Below are positions 50,201 through 61,784 of a DNA stretch of 64,000 nucleotides, piece after piece. Source of the stretch: Coleophoma eucalyptorum (lineage: Eukaryota > Ascomycota > Leotiomycetes > Helotiales > Dermateaceae). Position 1 is the stretch's first letter, and each line of letters starts with the position of its first letter. The translations under genes were made by a program, and so were the position numbers. The notes beneath the pieces were generated by a model that was not told where the DNA came from, made no database searches, and saw only the letters and a program-made list of their open reading frames with translations. The stretch covers positions 1,054,001 to 1,118,000 of the forward strand of contig JALRME010000006.1 of NCBI GenBank assembly GCA_026120035.1, read 5' to 3'.

Positions 50201-52339
50201 GTGGAGTTTCAGATGCGGCAGATAATGAAGCGGGAAGCCCTACAAAAGATAAATCAACCATGAAATCCAAAGCTTCCTCGGGAATTAAGGATGATCTGCT
50301 CAGAAGAACTGGCGATGCTCAAGTTTATAAGTATTATCTGAAGTCTATTGGCTGGCGGCATGGATTGATATTAGTACTCCTCACTATTGGCGGCGAGTTC
50401 TGTCTAGCCTTTCCTCGTCAGTGTTCCCACTCTTTCGGATTCTGGTCAAATTACTAATACGATTTACAGAATTATGGGTGAAGTGGTGGGCTGAAGCAGA
50501 TACTGCACACCCAGGAAATCAGACGGGCATGTACTATTCGGTTTATCTCGTACTTGGTGTTGCTGGACTGGCTTTTGTCGCAACTTCTGTGTCGTAAGTC
50601 TCTTTACATATGATCTGACAATAGCGCTTATAGTTACATAGCTATAACTGGGTCATTACCGGGCCTAGTTCCGGGCTGTATTTTCACCACAGGCTTCTCG
50701 ATATCATTATGAAGTAGGTTTGTTCTCTTGATGAATCTGTTAAGTACTTACCTTGCATAGCGCACCTTTGTCATTCTTCGTCGAGACAGATACAGGAGTC
50801 ACAGTCAACAGGTATAGTTACGCTAAAATTACTTGGAAATATAGTGGTACCTAACATATTTTGTAGATTTAGCCAGGATCTTTCACTTATTGACAACAAC
50901 CTCCCTGGAGACTCTTTTCTTACCGTTCTTGGAATATTCCAATGCATTGGAGGGGCTCTGCTCATTGTTTCAGGAGTTAAATACATGGCGGCTGTTATTC
51001 CTTTCTCCCTGGTATTTCTCTATACACTCCAGCTCTTCTACCTCCGCACATCTCGACAAATGCGGCATATGGACCTTGAAGCAAAGTCTCCACTATACAC
51101 ACATCTCCTCGAAATTGTTCAAGGAATCAGCACGATTCGTTCTTTCGGTTGGGCGAAAGCATTCTTTGAAGGGAGTCTTCGGCTTCTGGATGTCTCGCAA
51201 AAGCCGTTCTATCTCATGTTCTGCATTCAGCGCTGGCTCAATTTCTCCCTTGACATGTTCGTCGGAGCTCTTGCCGTTATTTTTGTCGGCATTGCAGTGG
51301 CTTTGAAGGATAAAGCAAGTGCAGGATCAGTAGGATTGGCACTGTTAAATATTCTGAGCTTGAATGCTTCGCTGGCTTATACGATCACGACTTGGACGGG
51401 TTTGGAGACTAGTCTGGGAGCTATTGCTCGTTTAAAAGATTTGGAGAACGATACTCCAGGAGAAGATCGTTTAGATGTTATTTCTGATACTGAACCCGGC
51501 TGGCCATCAACAGGAGACTTAGTGTTTGAGAATGTTGATGTTTCGTATAAGTAAGTTATCTGGTACATGGTCTTAACATGAATACTTTCTAACACAACAT
51601 CAGGCTAGACTCTGATCTTGTTCTGAAGAATGTAAGCTTCACCGTCCAATCTGGGCAGAGAGTCGCTATTTGTGGTAGAACTGGCAGGTCAGTAACTCTA
51701 AATTATGTCAATTCCACAATACTCATATCAGACAGTGGGAAATCGTCTCTTCTACTGGCTCTCTTCCGGCTATTAAATCTTCAATCAGGCAACATAAAAG
51801 TCGGCGGTGTTTTAGTGTCCACAATTTCCAGAACTCACCTACGATCTCGCATGAATATCATACCTCAGGAGCCCATTTTCTTACCGGGCAGCGTGCGCTT
51901 GAACCTCGATCCATTTTCTACAGCATCGGATACAGCCATCATCAAAGCACTAGAGAGTGTTTCTCTCTGGAGTCTGACCGAAACACACGGCGGGTTAGAC
52001 GCCGACATGCCCAGCCTTCCCCTCTCTCAAGGCCAGCGTCAACTTTTCTGCCTCGCGCGTGCCGTCGTGCGTTCTAGCTCATCACCATTCGTCATTCTCG
52101 ATGAAGCCGGGAGCAGTGTCGACCATGCTACTGAGGAGATGATGCAGCAGGTGATTCGGAGAGAATTTAAAAACAAAACAATCATCGCCGTTGTGCATAA
52201 GTTAGATACCGTCAGGGACTTTGATCGGATTGCTGTCCTGGATAAAGGGGTGTTGGTAGAGTTTGATAGCCCTGACAGGTTGTTGGAAAGGGAGGGCGGT
52301 ACTTTTAAGACATTATGGGAGAGTCGGAATCGAAGATGA
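47266..52339 (+). CDS. ABCC (MRP)-type ABC transporter
   Basis: Thirteen exons (47266-47517, 47578-48360, 48415-48700, 48751-48984, 49041-49801, 49853-50018, 50069-50416, 50470-50593, 50642-50713, 50761-50811, 50867-51550, 51604-51687, 51736-52339) encode 1482 residues. Order: a TMD0-like N-terminal membrane block, TMD1, NBD1, TMD2, NBD2. NBD1 has GKVGSGKST, signature LSGGQKQR and Walker B LLICDDVLSGLD, with Asp in the catalytic Glu position. NBD2 has GRTGSGKSS, signature LSQGQRQ and Walker B FVILDEAGSSVD with the Glu present, then H-loop VVHKLD. That asymmetry is usual for ABCC proteins with one degenerate site. Such pumps export glutathione conjugates and fungal metabolites, at the plasma membrane or into the vacuole. 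Next to a PKS it is a candidate exporter or self-protection pump. Confidence 0.93.
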
Positions 52340-53068
52340 TTCTGGGATTACTGTCCGCTGGAGGAAAAGGGCGAACGCAGATTCCGCTTTATATTGGCTT
52401 AGCCACCAAGTTTACTCGAAAGCTGAAATCCCGCACTTCTTAATAATTACAATAGAGTCACTAAGACTATTAAAAAAATAGAAATCCTATACTTCTTAAT
52501 AGTCACCCTAGGATAAGGGATAGAATCAGAATGTAATCGACTCAATAAACATATATTACGGAGAAATTTATCGGGTTGCAGCTCTCGATACCAAGCGAGC
52601 AAGCAGCGCATTGAGTTACTCGCAGTACCATGATCATCATCTACTGACTAGGATTGTTTCTGTACTAAGTAAAACCCATCGGCTCGCCTTACTATCGACC
52701 ACTCAGCTACAGATCCAAGGATTCGGGATTTCCAAGCATCTCTATTCTGATTAACGTTAATGACCTGGTTCGCCAAGCAAATCTGGGGCTGTGGCAGAGT
52801 TCTCGTATCCTGCCTAATCGGGTCAAGAGTCCGTCTTCCGTGGATAAGAACAATGGCACAGCGCACAGCCTCAAGACGTCAGACAAGTCATCCTGAGGCT
52901 GTGCTCTTGACGTACATCTACAGTCACAACATCCCTTCCCAAGGTCGAGTATATATTTGCTCAAGCTCTATATCTCAGCCGAAAGCTTAAACCCACGATT
53001 GTCGTGATTTTTGGTTTCGAGTTTTCACTCAGTATATCAAGGAAGGTCATTAAACACCAATCGCCAAA
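52340..53068. other. Intergenic between ABC transporter and coiled-coil gene
   Basis: It holds a short direct repeat (52425-52501) just after the ABC stop and the promoter of the next gene. Nothing else is recognised. Confidence 0.4.
52425..52501 (+). repeat. Degenerate 21 bp direct repeat, 56 bp apart
   Basis: GAAATCCCGCACTTCTTAATA at 52425 recurs at 52481 as GAAATCCTATACTTCTTAATA. The three differences are all transitions (C to T, G to A, C to T). Confidence 0.6.
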
Positions 53069-54163
53069 ATGTCGACAACTACATCGACCACCACCAGTAC
53101 GGAGGACCGTATCCTCTCTGCCGCAAACCAAAATACCCACCTTCTCAAGACTCTCGCGGAAACAGACTATGCACCCGAGTCACTCAAACAGCATCAATCA
53201 TACATCAATGATCTCACAGCACAGATATCAAAATCAGAAAAGAATCTTAAACAACTAAACCAAAAGGTAGCTCAAGAATTCAAGGACCACAAGAAGTATC
53301 GTGACAGCACAATGCGACGACTCGCATTCAAGATCGGACGCAAGTCTGAGGAATTCAGCCAGAAAGCAGAGAAGGAGGAGCGCGAGTACTTTGAGGCTGT
53401 CGAGCAAGAATTCAAAGCGAAGCGGGATCTGGAAAATCTGAAGAAGGCGCTAGAAATGGCTTTGCAGCAGAAGAACGAGCTGGAAGGCGTAACGAGAGTC
53501 AACAGCGGAACACAGAAAGAGCTGGATGCATTATACTCTAGTATCTTCGATGGCCCGACGCCTGAGATTGCCGGGGAAGACGAGCTGGAGTACGCTGTGC
53601 GTGAAGCCCAGGCGGTGTTCGACGCAGCAAGCTGGCGCTTCAGCACCGAGCAACAAGCCCATGCGATTCTGGTGGACGCCGACAAATTCCTGCAGAGAGC
53701 TGTCGATGACATGAATGCCGCTCTCGATGCTTCGGATCTCGATATGTGGGGTGTGGGTGGTTCGTTCGCTGATATGCAAGAACGCTCTTCCCTCTCCTTG
53801 GCGCAGAGCCACTGCTCACAGGTCGAAATGCTCGTCGCACAGGCGCGGCGAACACAGCCCGAGATCCTCGGTCTGCCTCCGATCAAGATCGCGCAGGGAA
53901 ATTTCATGAGCGATGTTGTCTTTGATAATATCTTCACGGACATGCACTTTCATGATAAAATCATGGAGAGCAAACTGCAGGTTCAGCAAGCGGGGCGAGT
54001 CCTGGTGGGCGAGTTGCACAAGTCCGATGGCAGGATTGGGGCGTTAACGAGGGATGTGGATGGAAAAGCTATGATTCTGAAGCAGAAGAGGAAGGAGTTG
54101 CAGGATGTTAGAGCAAGTGCCTTCGAGAGGTTTGCTGGCGGGTTGCCTGAGTATACTCCTTAA
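53069..54163 (+). CDS. Coiled-coil protein of unknown function
   Basis: A single exon encodes 364 residues. After a Thr/Ser-rich start, residues about 40-150 form a long charged coiled coil (SYINDLTAQISKSEKNLKQ, EKEEREYFEAVEQEFKAKRD). A central acidic segment (EIAGEDELEYAVREAQ) and a second helical part (HDKIMESKLQVQQAG) follow. No enzyme motif, signal peptide or membrane segment is visible. The pattern recalls conserved fungal proteins without assigned function, with BAR-like helical spacing as one possibility that I cannot confirm. It lies between the ABC transporter and the P450. It uses no introns, unlike all its neighbours, and may be a bystander. Confidence 0.8.
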   Translation: MSTTTSTTTSTEDRILSAANQNTHLLKTLAETDYAPESLKQHQSYINDLTAQISKSEKNLKQLNQKVAQEFKDHKKYRDSTMRRLAFKIGRKSEEFSQKAEKEEREYFEAVEQEFKAKRDLENLKKALEMALQQKNELEGVTRVNSGTQKELDALYSSIFDGPTPEIAGEDELEYAVREAQAVFDAASWRFSTEQQAHAILVDADKFLQRAVDDMNAALDASDLDMWGVGGSFADMQERSSLSLAQSHCSQVEMLVAQARRTQPEILGLPPIKIAQGNFMSDVVFDNIFTDMHFHDKIMESKLQVQQAGRVLVGELHKSDGRIGALTRDVDGKAMILKQKRKELQDVRASAFERFAGGLPEYTP

Positions 54164-54407
54164 TGGATTGGGGAGGCTGGCGGCGGGAGCTTTTCGATTT
54201 ATCAAATATTATGTTCACGACTATAATGGATAAACGACTATGATACCATATAATCTATTTCTTTCTCATACGACCACAGCCGGCGGGAATATGGGCCATT
54301 TTGGCTTTTGGTTTCTCAAAACTCTGATATCATGTAACTGACCGCAAATTCCTGGGTTTAGATTCTTAAATTTTAGTACTATATATCTCTCCAAACTTAT
54401 CACAAAC

Positions 54408-56244
54408 TCATTTTCTCAACTTAACCATCATTGGTATGCCATCCTTGGGCTTTGCACTCAGGTTCAAAACCTGGTATGCCTTGCCTCCCCAATTATCAAT
54501 CCCCGGCCCATCCTGATTCAGCATGGGCGTAAAGTCAAAGAAGCGAAGGGTCATCACCATGATGACTTTTGCTTCAACCAGTGCTAATTGCTGACCAATG
54601 CAACTTCTTGGTCCTTTCTCAAATGGTATATATGCTGCATTGTTGATGTTCCTAGCGTCCAGAAAACGGGAAGGGTTGAACTCATTCGGATCTTTCCAAT
54701 GCTCCGTCGAGCGGTGTAGAGCGCTAGCCAGGTTGCAGACTTGGTTCAGAGTTAGCGATCGCAGCATAAACGGGGATAGATTGAATTTGCAGATACGGGT
54801 GCTTACTCATATGGTTGTCTATCGGGTATTGCTTTCCTTCATATGTTACTGTAGACCTAATGGCACACGTCTGTCAGTTCCAAACCAAAAATAATATAAA
54901 AAAAGGTCACCTACCCGGGTGGTGCTGCTCTGACAGTAAAACCCGAGGGATAAAGTCGGAGAGATTCTTTGATTACCGCGTATGTGAGTGGTAATTTATT
55001 GGTCAAGGCCGGTTGTGATTTGAGCATTTCAATTGTCGTCTCGAGATCAGGACCGAAGACAACAGTATGCTCTGCTCGAACTTGTTCAAGTATATCTGGA
55101 TGAGTTGATAGTAGGTAAAAAATGTACTGATTGCGTCAATTAAATGTGGTAGCGAAACTCTCCAATCGAACTCACAGTTACCATTGAAGCCGTAGTGTCG
55201 TGACCACCAGTCAAAAATGTTTTGAAACTAAATTCATTGTAAGTATAAGATTTCACCCAGGGGACAATACATACTTGTCAAGTGCAATCTGCATAAAATT
55301 TGGATCACTAGTAACATCACTACCCTTTTCTAGCCTTCCATTGTCTTTTTGATAACCCTTGATAGCAAGATCTAAGATTGACTTGGATGCATTATCCTCC
55401 ATCCTCCTGGCATATTTCTTCTTGATGACCTTACCCAGAAGCCGGTCTAATTTTCGCGTGTTCCAATCCATCATATATGGGGAGAGGATCTTATGGGAGA
55501 TAGAGGAAGTTTGGCCGGCTGTCCAAAAAGTCGCTTGCCCCATTGCATTGAAAATCTCACTGTCTTCCGTCTGCGACTTGAGCCTAATTCCAAATCCAGA
55601 TCTTGCAATAACATCAATAGCCAGTCGTAGACATAGATCCACCATGGAGAATTTCTGCTGAGAGCTAGCCAATTGGGTCAACTTCTCCCGAAACACAAGA
55701 GTTTCTTCAACCATGCCCGGTATAAGAGTCAAGATGTTGGCAGCCGAGAAAGCGGGTGAAAACCAAGAGCGTTGTGCGGCCCATTCTGCCCCATCAGTTG
55801 AAAAGATGCTTTTGGTACCTACCAGGCCACGGAGGAAAGTACTACTGAAGGGGTGTCGAGGTTGTGATTGCGTTTGCACCGTCAGAGCCGGATCCGTGAT
55901 TACTACCAGGGATTTGTCGAATGGGTACAGGTCCATGTAATAGAGGCCACGGAAGTTATAGGCTGCCGCGAGCTCCACAAACATGGGCTGGGGATGAAAA
56001 TCTGCTGGGTACTTGTTGACCCATTCACCGATGAGTTTGAGGTTCCCCCATATCCAGCTGTGGTCAGGTGATGGCTATATTTCGATTCAAGAACAAGACA
56101 CGAATGGAACCTGTATGGGCTTACGAGGTCTCTATACAAGCGGCGGTGGAGGATCAACCTCACGAAAAATGTGCCTACACTGACCAGGATTGCGCCTGTG
56201 GCTATACGGAGCCAGTTCTCCCAGAACAATGCTAAGGAAGACAT
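54408..56244 (-). CDS. Cytochrome P450 monooxygenase
   Basis: Six exons (56125-56244, 55275-56074, 55182-55227, 54915-55126, 54807-54856, 54408-54739) encode 519 residues in one frame. An N-terminal membrane anchor (IATGAILVSVGTFFVRLIL) places it in the ER. The I-helix oxygen-binding motif is TGGHDTT, the K-helix ExxR is ESLR in KESLRLYPSG, and the haem-binding loop is FEKGPRSCIGQ with its cysteine. All catalytic landmarks are present, so it should be active with a P450 reductase. The family number cannot be set by eye. It is transcribed towards the coiled-coil gene and lies head-to-tail with the SDR, so it is a likely tailoring oxidase of the cluster by position. Confidence 0.92.
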
Positions 56245-56952
56245 GGTTCACCAAAGCCAACTGCACGATACGATACTTCGTAGAGAATCGCAATCGAAAG
56301 AGGGGTTTTTGGCAGTTGGAATAAGGTGTCGAGCTAACTACCTACGGCTGCTTATTTGTGAAGGTCTATTAGTTAAACCCTCCCTTACTTTTCCCATTCA
56401 GATTTCAAGGGCTATTGCCGATTAGAAGCGAAGCGCCCACGCCAGTGTCCAGCAGTAGCTCCGACGATTAGTGCGCGTCCAGTCAAAAATATTTTAGACT
56501 AATACTCACGGGACAACGGGAATTTGGACTAATTCGCAACCAAAACATCGATATTATTAAGGACGACGACAATCTTGATAGATCGCGTAGGAACCGTGCT
56601 TTCCTTTAGCTGACAGCTCGCTTATGGATCAGAATGATTAGAGATTCAACTGGTTTGTTGGCAGGGTAGCTTCGATAACCGCAAGTCTCTTTGGAAGTAG
56701 AGACCAGCTCCTTGGCGGGTCGGATATACAGTCTCACTTTTGTAACCAACCCAAATTTCTTCATTTAGTTTATTGCAGGAGATATGTCAGAGATAGTTCT
56801 AAGCATGTCCCAGTTCATATCAATCCACCTCCTCTCAATTTCTGGACTTGAAGGCGACATTGAGAACGAAACACAAGATAGAAATAAAATAGACTTGCTA
56901 AACCCGCTATATGCAACTCAGAATCCAAAACCTGCTGCTTTAAAATACACGC
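56245..56952. other. Intergenic between P450 start and SDR stop
   Basis: P450 promoter and SDR 3' flank on the reverse strand. No gene is seen. The region is AT-rich near 56760-56950. Confidence 0.4.
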
Positions 56953-58129
56953 CTAACAAACAGTATATCCTCCGTCAACCTTGATTTCTTGTCCGGTAAT
57001 GTACCTCGACGCGTCGGATGATAAGAATGTCACAGCTCCCATCAATTCTTCTGGGGCACCCATGTGGCCCTGAGGAATCTTACCTTCCCACTCTGCCTTC
57101 AATCCTGGGTTATCAACCAAGATTTTCGCTTTTCTGGGTCGAATCAGTATCTTCCCTTCAATTGTGACAAAACTAGCGGACTTACAGCGCGATCTCCGTA
57201 AGCATATATCCAGGACTCAAACAATTAATACGGATTCCCCTATCCGCCCACTCGACGGCCAAACTGGCTGCAAGATGTCGGACGGCGGCTTTACTTGCGT
57301 TGTATAGGGCTTGTGGCTGCGGCACATTCACAATACTGCCCGAGATACTACCGATAAACACCATTGTTCCAGGTATCTTTCGCTCGAACATGTGCTTCGC
57401 TACAGCAGTGGAGTAGAAATATGTTCCCTCCACATTCACACCCAACATTCGTCGCATTCTTTCGGCGGGAAAGTCCTCAGCGGGACAGTTCTCGCAAAAC
57501 CCAGCGCAGGTTATGAGGTTGTTGATTTCTTTGTGTTCGCTCAAGATTTCGGCAAGCGACGCTTCAACGTCAGACTTAGACGAGACATCGGCATAGTGGG
57601 CTGTTATTTTCGGCGTTCTTCAATCTCCGGTCAGCGTATCTTCTTTCCCCTTGCAAGCCTCCCTCACCTTTCGTTGGGATATCTTTGCGCAAATATTTTG
57701 GCGATTTCCTGCGCCTGGTGTACAGCTTCGTCCTCTGAAGTCACCAATTAGCATGGTTATATCTCCTGGCCGAGCTATCTTACTGTTTAAATCCACAATT
57801 GCCAAATCGGCACCGCTCATTACTAGGGCCTGGCTCATTGCCAATCCCAAACCTCTAGCTCCGCCAGTAATCACCGCAACCTTGCCCGCCAGCGAGAACG
57901 AAGGCAAAGTAGGATTGAATTTCGAGATGCCATCCCCTGTTAAAAGAGTACTAGCAGGAATTGATGCATCGGGTGTTTTGCCCTTGATGGAAGCATCAGT
58001 CCTCGCTGAGATGTCGCTGCGGAGCGATGCTTGCGCGTGAAATTGTCGGCTCGTAATGGGCGTTGCCCGCGCGGCTGCTGGCCAGCGGAGAGTGCGAGCG
58101 GTTCTGGCAAGAAATCGTGGGTTAGACAT
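56953..58129 (-). CDS. Short-chain dehydrogenase/reductase with mitochondrial-type leader
   Basis: Exons 57784-58129, 57668-57734, 57186-57617 and 56953-57133 give 341 residues. The first 45 residues are rich in Arg, Ala and Ser and almost free of acids (RFLARTARTLRWPAAARA), as in a mitochondrial presequence. The classical SDR core follows: the cofactor motif TGGARGLG, Asp at the end of strand 2 (IVDLN), catalytic Ser in GSISGS and the Y-x-x-x-K of YNASKAA, ending in ITGQEIKVDGGYTV. The Asp after strand 2 suggests NAD(H) preference. Relatives include fungal polyol and sorbose-type dehydrogenases. It shares a promoter region with the Zn2Cys6 regulator. Whether it serves the cluster or polyol metabolism is open. 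The start is the ATG at 58129, since the upstream frame has no ATG. Confidence 0.88.
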
Positions 58130-59005
58130 TTTCAACAATGAGTATTTTCCCAAGTACGAGTTCAATTGGTATTCTCAAGAGGTGATGTGGTGTTCAAGAG
58201 AGTTTTCAGATTGGAGCTTGACTGCACATAATCACACATAGCTTAGCTCCCCTTACCTTACCCCACAAATACTTCGTTCCGAGGGCTCTCAAACCTGGAG
58301 GCGGTGGGCTCGAGACGAGGGCATCGGAAATCAGAATGCTTTGCCCGATGCGATTTCGCCTTCCGACGCCTATTGGACTATCGAATACCGGCAGAGTCTA
58401 TTTTCTATCTTGAGATGGAACCATTCGCATGTGACGTATCGCTATTGCAGTTGTAAATAGCGGTGGGTTGGATCTCTAGCACACCCACGATGGACTCTGC
58501 TCCTTCTCCTCCATGGGCTCGAGAAGAAGTCTCCAAGACGTCAACGTACCAAGGCAAAGTCAGACGCAATCTTCTGTAGCTTCTTCGTGCTTCACGTTTG
58601 TTTCAGGCGAGGTGTAAATAGGAGGGACAATTCACAGGTGATTTCGCAGTGGCGTGGTAACAATAGTGCCGTCGGAGTCATGCCAGAATCCCCCAGATTG
58701 CCCAAAAGGGCTTCCGAGCCCCGGTTCCCCTCCTTCTCCCACACGCCCAGACGCCTTAGTCGCCCCAGTCGCCCCAACCTCCGAGAGCCCTCGAGCCGAA
58801 AGAAAATAACAATCCAACTTCCCCAGATTCTCTCCTCCTTCCTCCATCGTTTGTGCGCCCACTAATTTTGTCTTGTCACTCGCTGTCCGACATTCTTCTG
58901 TCGCGAACTCTTTTCTGGTTCCACTTCTTTGAACATCCCTCGTTTCGGGACGGTGAAGATCCACTGCTGTCATTTCTCATCCCGAGCCGATGGCCCTGCC
59001 ATGCT
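58130..59005. promoter_or_regulatory. Divergent SDR/regulator promoter region
   Basis: An 876 bp region separates the SDR start from the Zn2Cys6 gene start. The half near the regulator is pyrimidine-rich, typical of a fungal leader. It would be the natural place for self-regulation by the adjacent factor, but no clear CGG-repeat site stood out. Confidence 0.45.
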
Positions 59006-61277
59006 ATGGATGCCGCATCGAACACGAATGAGCTGCGGCGGAGGAAACGCAAGTCCCGAGGGAAGGGGTTGCGGAAGACGACTGGATGGTAAGTGCGTTG
59101 ACTGCATGGGTTTCGCGCTCGCGTCACCGTCGCTGTCGCGGTCGCAGTCGCCTCTGGAGAGTATGCTGATAAAGTGTATAGTATAACATGCAGGCGACGA
59201 CATCTCAAGTGTGACGAAGGAACCCCAACGTGTGGACAATGTACGAAGAGTCGCCAGACATGCATCTATGCCGTGCCTGGCGTTGATCTTCCACAATCAT
59301 TTCCACAGCCATCTGGAGAAGAGATCGTGTCAACTGTGGCTACACCTAGACCTACCACATCGGTACCCCAAGAAGTTCGAGGTCTTTCCCCCGTGAGGGA
59401 ACGGCCTCCAACACAGCAGGCTGTACCGGTGCAAGGTTCACCACCACAAGTTGCAGCTTCCCCTAGCGTGGCGGGCAGATTTGGATCTTGGGACGCAAAT
59501 TTCCCAGATCATGATCGTACTCAAGCGGCAAGTGGTCTGCTGCATTTAAATTCAAGCGGCCCGTTTTCTCAGTCATATCCCCGGACTGAGGTAATCTCTC
59601 CGCCTGCAGCGATCACATATGCCCAGTCTCACACCAGCATTACGGATACCAATGAAGCTTCAGTACACTCTGCCGCTACGCCACCAGATGCAGCCTTTTA
59701 CCGCTGGTTTGGTCTGCTCGCTAATGATGCTGTCCAGGAGGATGGCGCCGTCTCGCGCTTCTCCAGACCCTTCACTGCTGTCACGGAGGACAACGTTGAC
59801 GTGCATAGCTTATCTCTTATCTCCCCACGACAGACAGCTTCTAGAAGTCTTTCGAGTGGTCAGAATGAAGAGGGTTTTCGGAGAATTTCCAGGGGTAGCG
59901 TTTCAGCGCCAACCTCTTCTGAGCTCGTCAACATAGCCCCCCAGAAGAAGAACGCTTGGCAAGGGTCTGAGCCAGCAAAGTTGCTAGACCATGAACATGC
60001 CATTTTTGAGAACTTCGTCAAGAATGTCAGTCGATGGGTATGATTTTCCTACCTCGCTTCATGACAATGCATTAAGTCTTTCATAGATAGATCTTTTCGA
60101 CCCCACCGGATGTTTTTCTAATTTTGTTCCTCACTTAGCTGTAGGTGTGCAATCCTTGTCTGGGAATGGCTCTAAAATGTTCATAGATGCACGATGCCGG
60201 ATTAATGAGTGCAATATTAGCACTATCTTCTCGTCAATTATCACTACATCCTAATTCTAATGAAGAGCAAAAAGATCGTAATATAGGCCTCCAGTACTAC
60301 TACGAAACACTGCACTATCTGCAAAAAGCCATGCACTATGACAGCTACACGGTCAGTCTGGAACTTCTTGCTACTGCACTTACCGTCTCTACCTACGAAA
60401 TGCTGGACGACTCGGGAAGTGGTTGGGAGCGACACCTAAAGGGTGTTTTCTGGATTCAACGTAGTCAGGTTATCCATGGAGAATCTGAAGGTTTGAAATC
60501 AGCCGTGTGGTGGGCATGGCTTCGACAAGATGTCTGGGCAGCATTCAGAGAACGTCGGAAAACATTAAGCTTCTGGAAGCCTAAAAAAGCATATAATATC
60601 ATGACTCCTTATGAACTTGCAGCGAGGTCGGTTTGGTTGTTTGCGAAAGCGGTTGATTACTGCTCCACTGAGGAGATCAAAGCCGGAGAAGAAAGTTTGC
60701 AAGCAAGGATCGACAAGGCTGAGACTATCTTTGAGATGCTGGGAGAGTGGCAGAGATACTTGACAACAGAATTTACGCCTCTGCCGCTGAGGAGGTGTTC
60801 TCCCGCGGATGTATTCGAGCCCATCTGGATACACCCACCAGCTTTTGGTATGACCACTTTTCTTCCCAGTGTGAGCTTACTGACATCTCAATATAGCCGT
60901 ATCAATACAGCTACATTGCTCAGCAAGAATTCTCCTCCTTCTTCATCGTCCATCCTTTGGCGGCATGCGTGGGTATATGGAACAGCAAAAGCTGCTTGCG
61001 AAAGCTGTCGATACTATTTGTGGAATCGCCATGACTTTGACGGATGATGCATCGAGTTTGATGTCTTCGCAGTGTTTGTATATTGGTACGTTCTGACTCG
61101 CTTTTGGTCGTCGTAAATTTCACTGACTGGACTCTAGCTGGATTATGTGTACAAGAAACTCGACAGCGAGAAGCTGTTCTCGCTTTGATCGATACTTGCC
61201 ATCGAAGGACTGGATGGCCGACAGTGTCTTTAAGTGAAGATCTCAAGGCAGACTGGCAAAAGTCTGACTTTAACTGA
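59006..61277 (+). CDS. Zn2Cys6 transcription factor with fungal TF domain
   Basis: Six exons (59006-59088, 59182-60037, 60087-60140, 60187-60847, 60897-61085, 61138-61277) encode 660 residues. The zinc cluster is split by the first intron and rejoins as GCITCRRRHLKC, then PTCGQCTKSRQTC, preceded by a strongly basic start (LRRRKRKSRGKGLRK). A long Ser/Pro/Thr-rich linker leads to the fungal middle-homology domain, with WIDLFDPTGCFSNFVPHLA, AILALSSRQLS and a late ILLLLHRPSFGGMR block. It is a nuclear DNA-binding regulator of the class that often controls biosynthetic clusters. It diverges from the SDR and P450 at the right end of the accessory block. The target genes are inferred from position only. 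Confidence 0.92.
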
Positions 61278-61784
61278 CGAAAAGTGAAAATTTTTGTATA
61301 TGCGGATTTGGTGGAGGAGTCGGAATGGCGTTCATTGTATATATCCGTGACATATGGGAATGTTCAGGCCGGCATAACAGGGCAGGCGAGTTTCACCGCA
61401 GGCCACTCAATCTGGATTGGAGTACATGGAATAGTTAGCATAAAACAATAGCTTCATCTCTGAGATGCTTTCCGTACCTCGGCAGCAAAAGACGTGCACT
61501 TAGGTTCCTTCCTCGTTACGTGCGTTTCTAAGTGTCGCCGGGTTTATCCTCTTCCATAACCCATAGCCGCCTTCGTACGTGGAGATGCACATTAGCCGAT
61601 GGCATCGTCTCGAGGCATTTGGCGACCCCGCCATACAATTCTACAACAAAAACACAACACTCCTCAGTCAGTGAATAAAAGTCCAAATAAAACACATCAA
61701 CATTTTAAACACAACCTCTCTCACCAATCCTTCAATTGCTTTCCATCATCCCTCTCCCCGTCCACACAACCGCAAACCACAACC
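61278..61784. other. Intergenic, aldolase promoter
   Basis: This is upstream of the aldolase. The last 150 bases are A/C-rich with CAACAAAAACACAAC-like words, common in highly expressed fungal leaders. No gene is seen. Confidence 0.4.
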
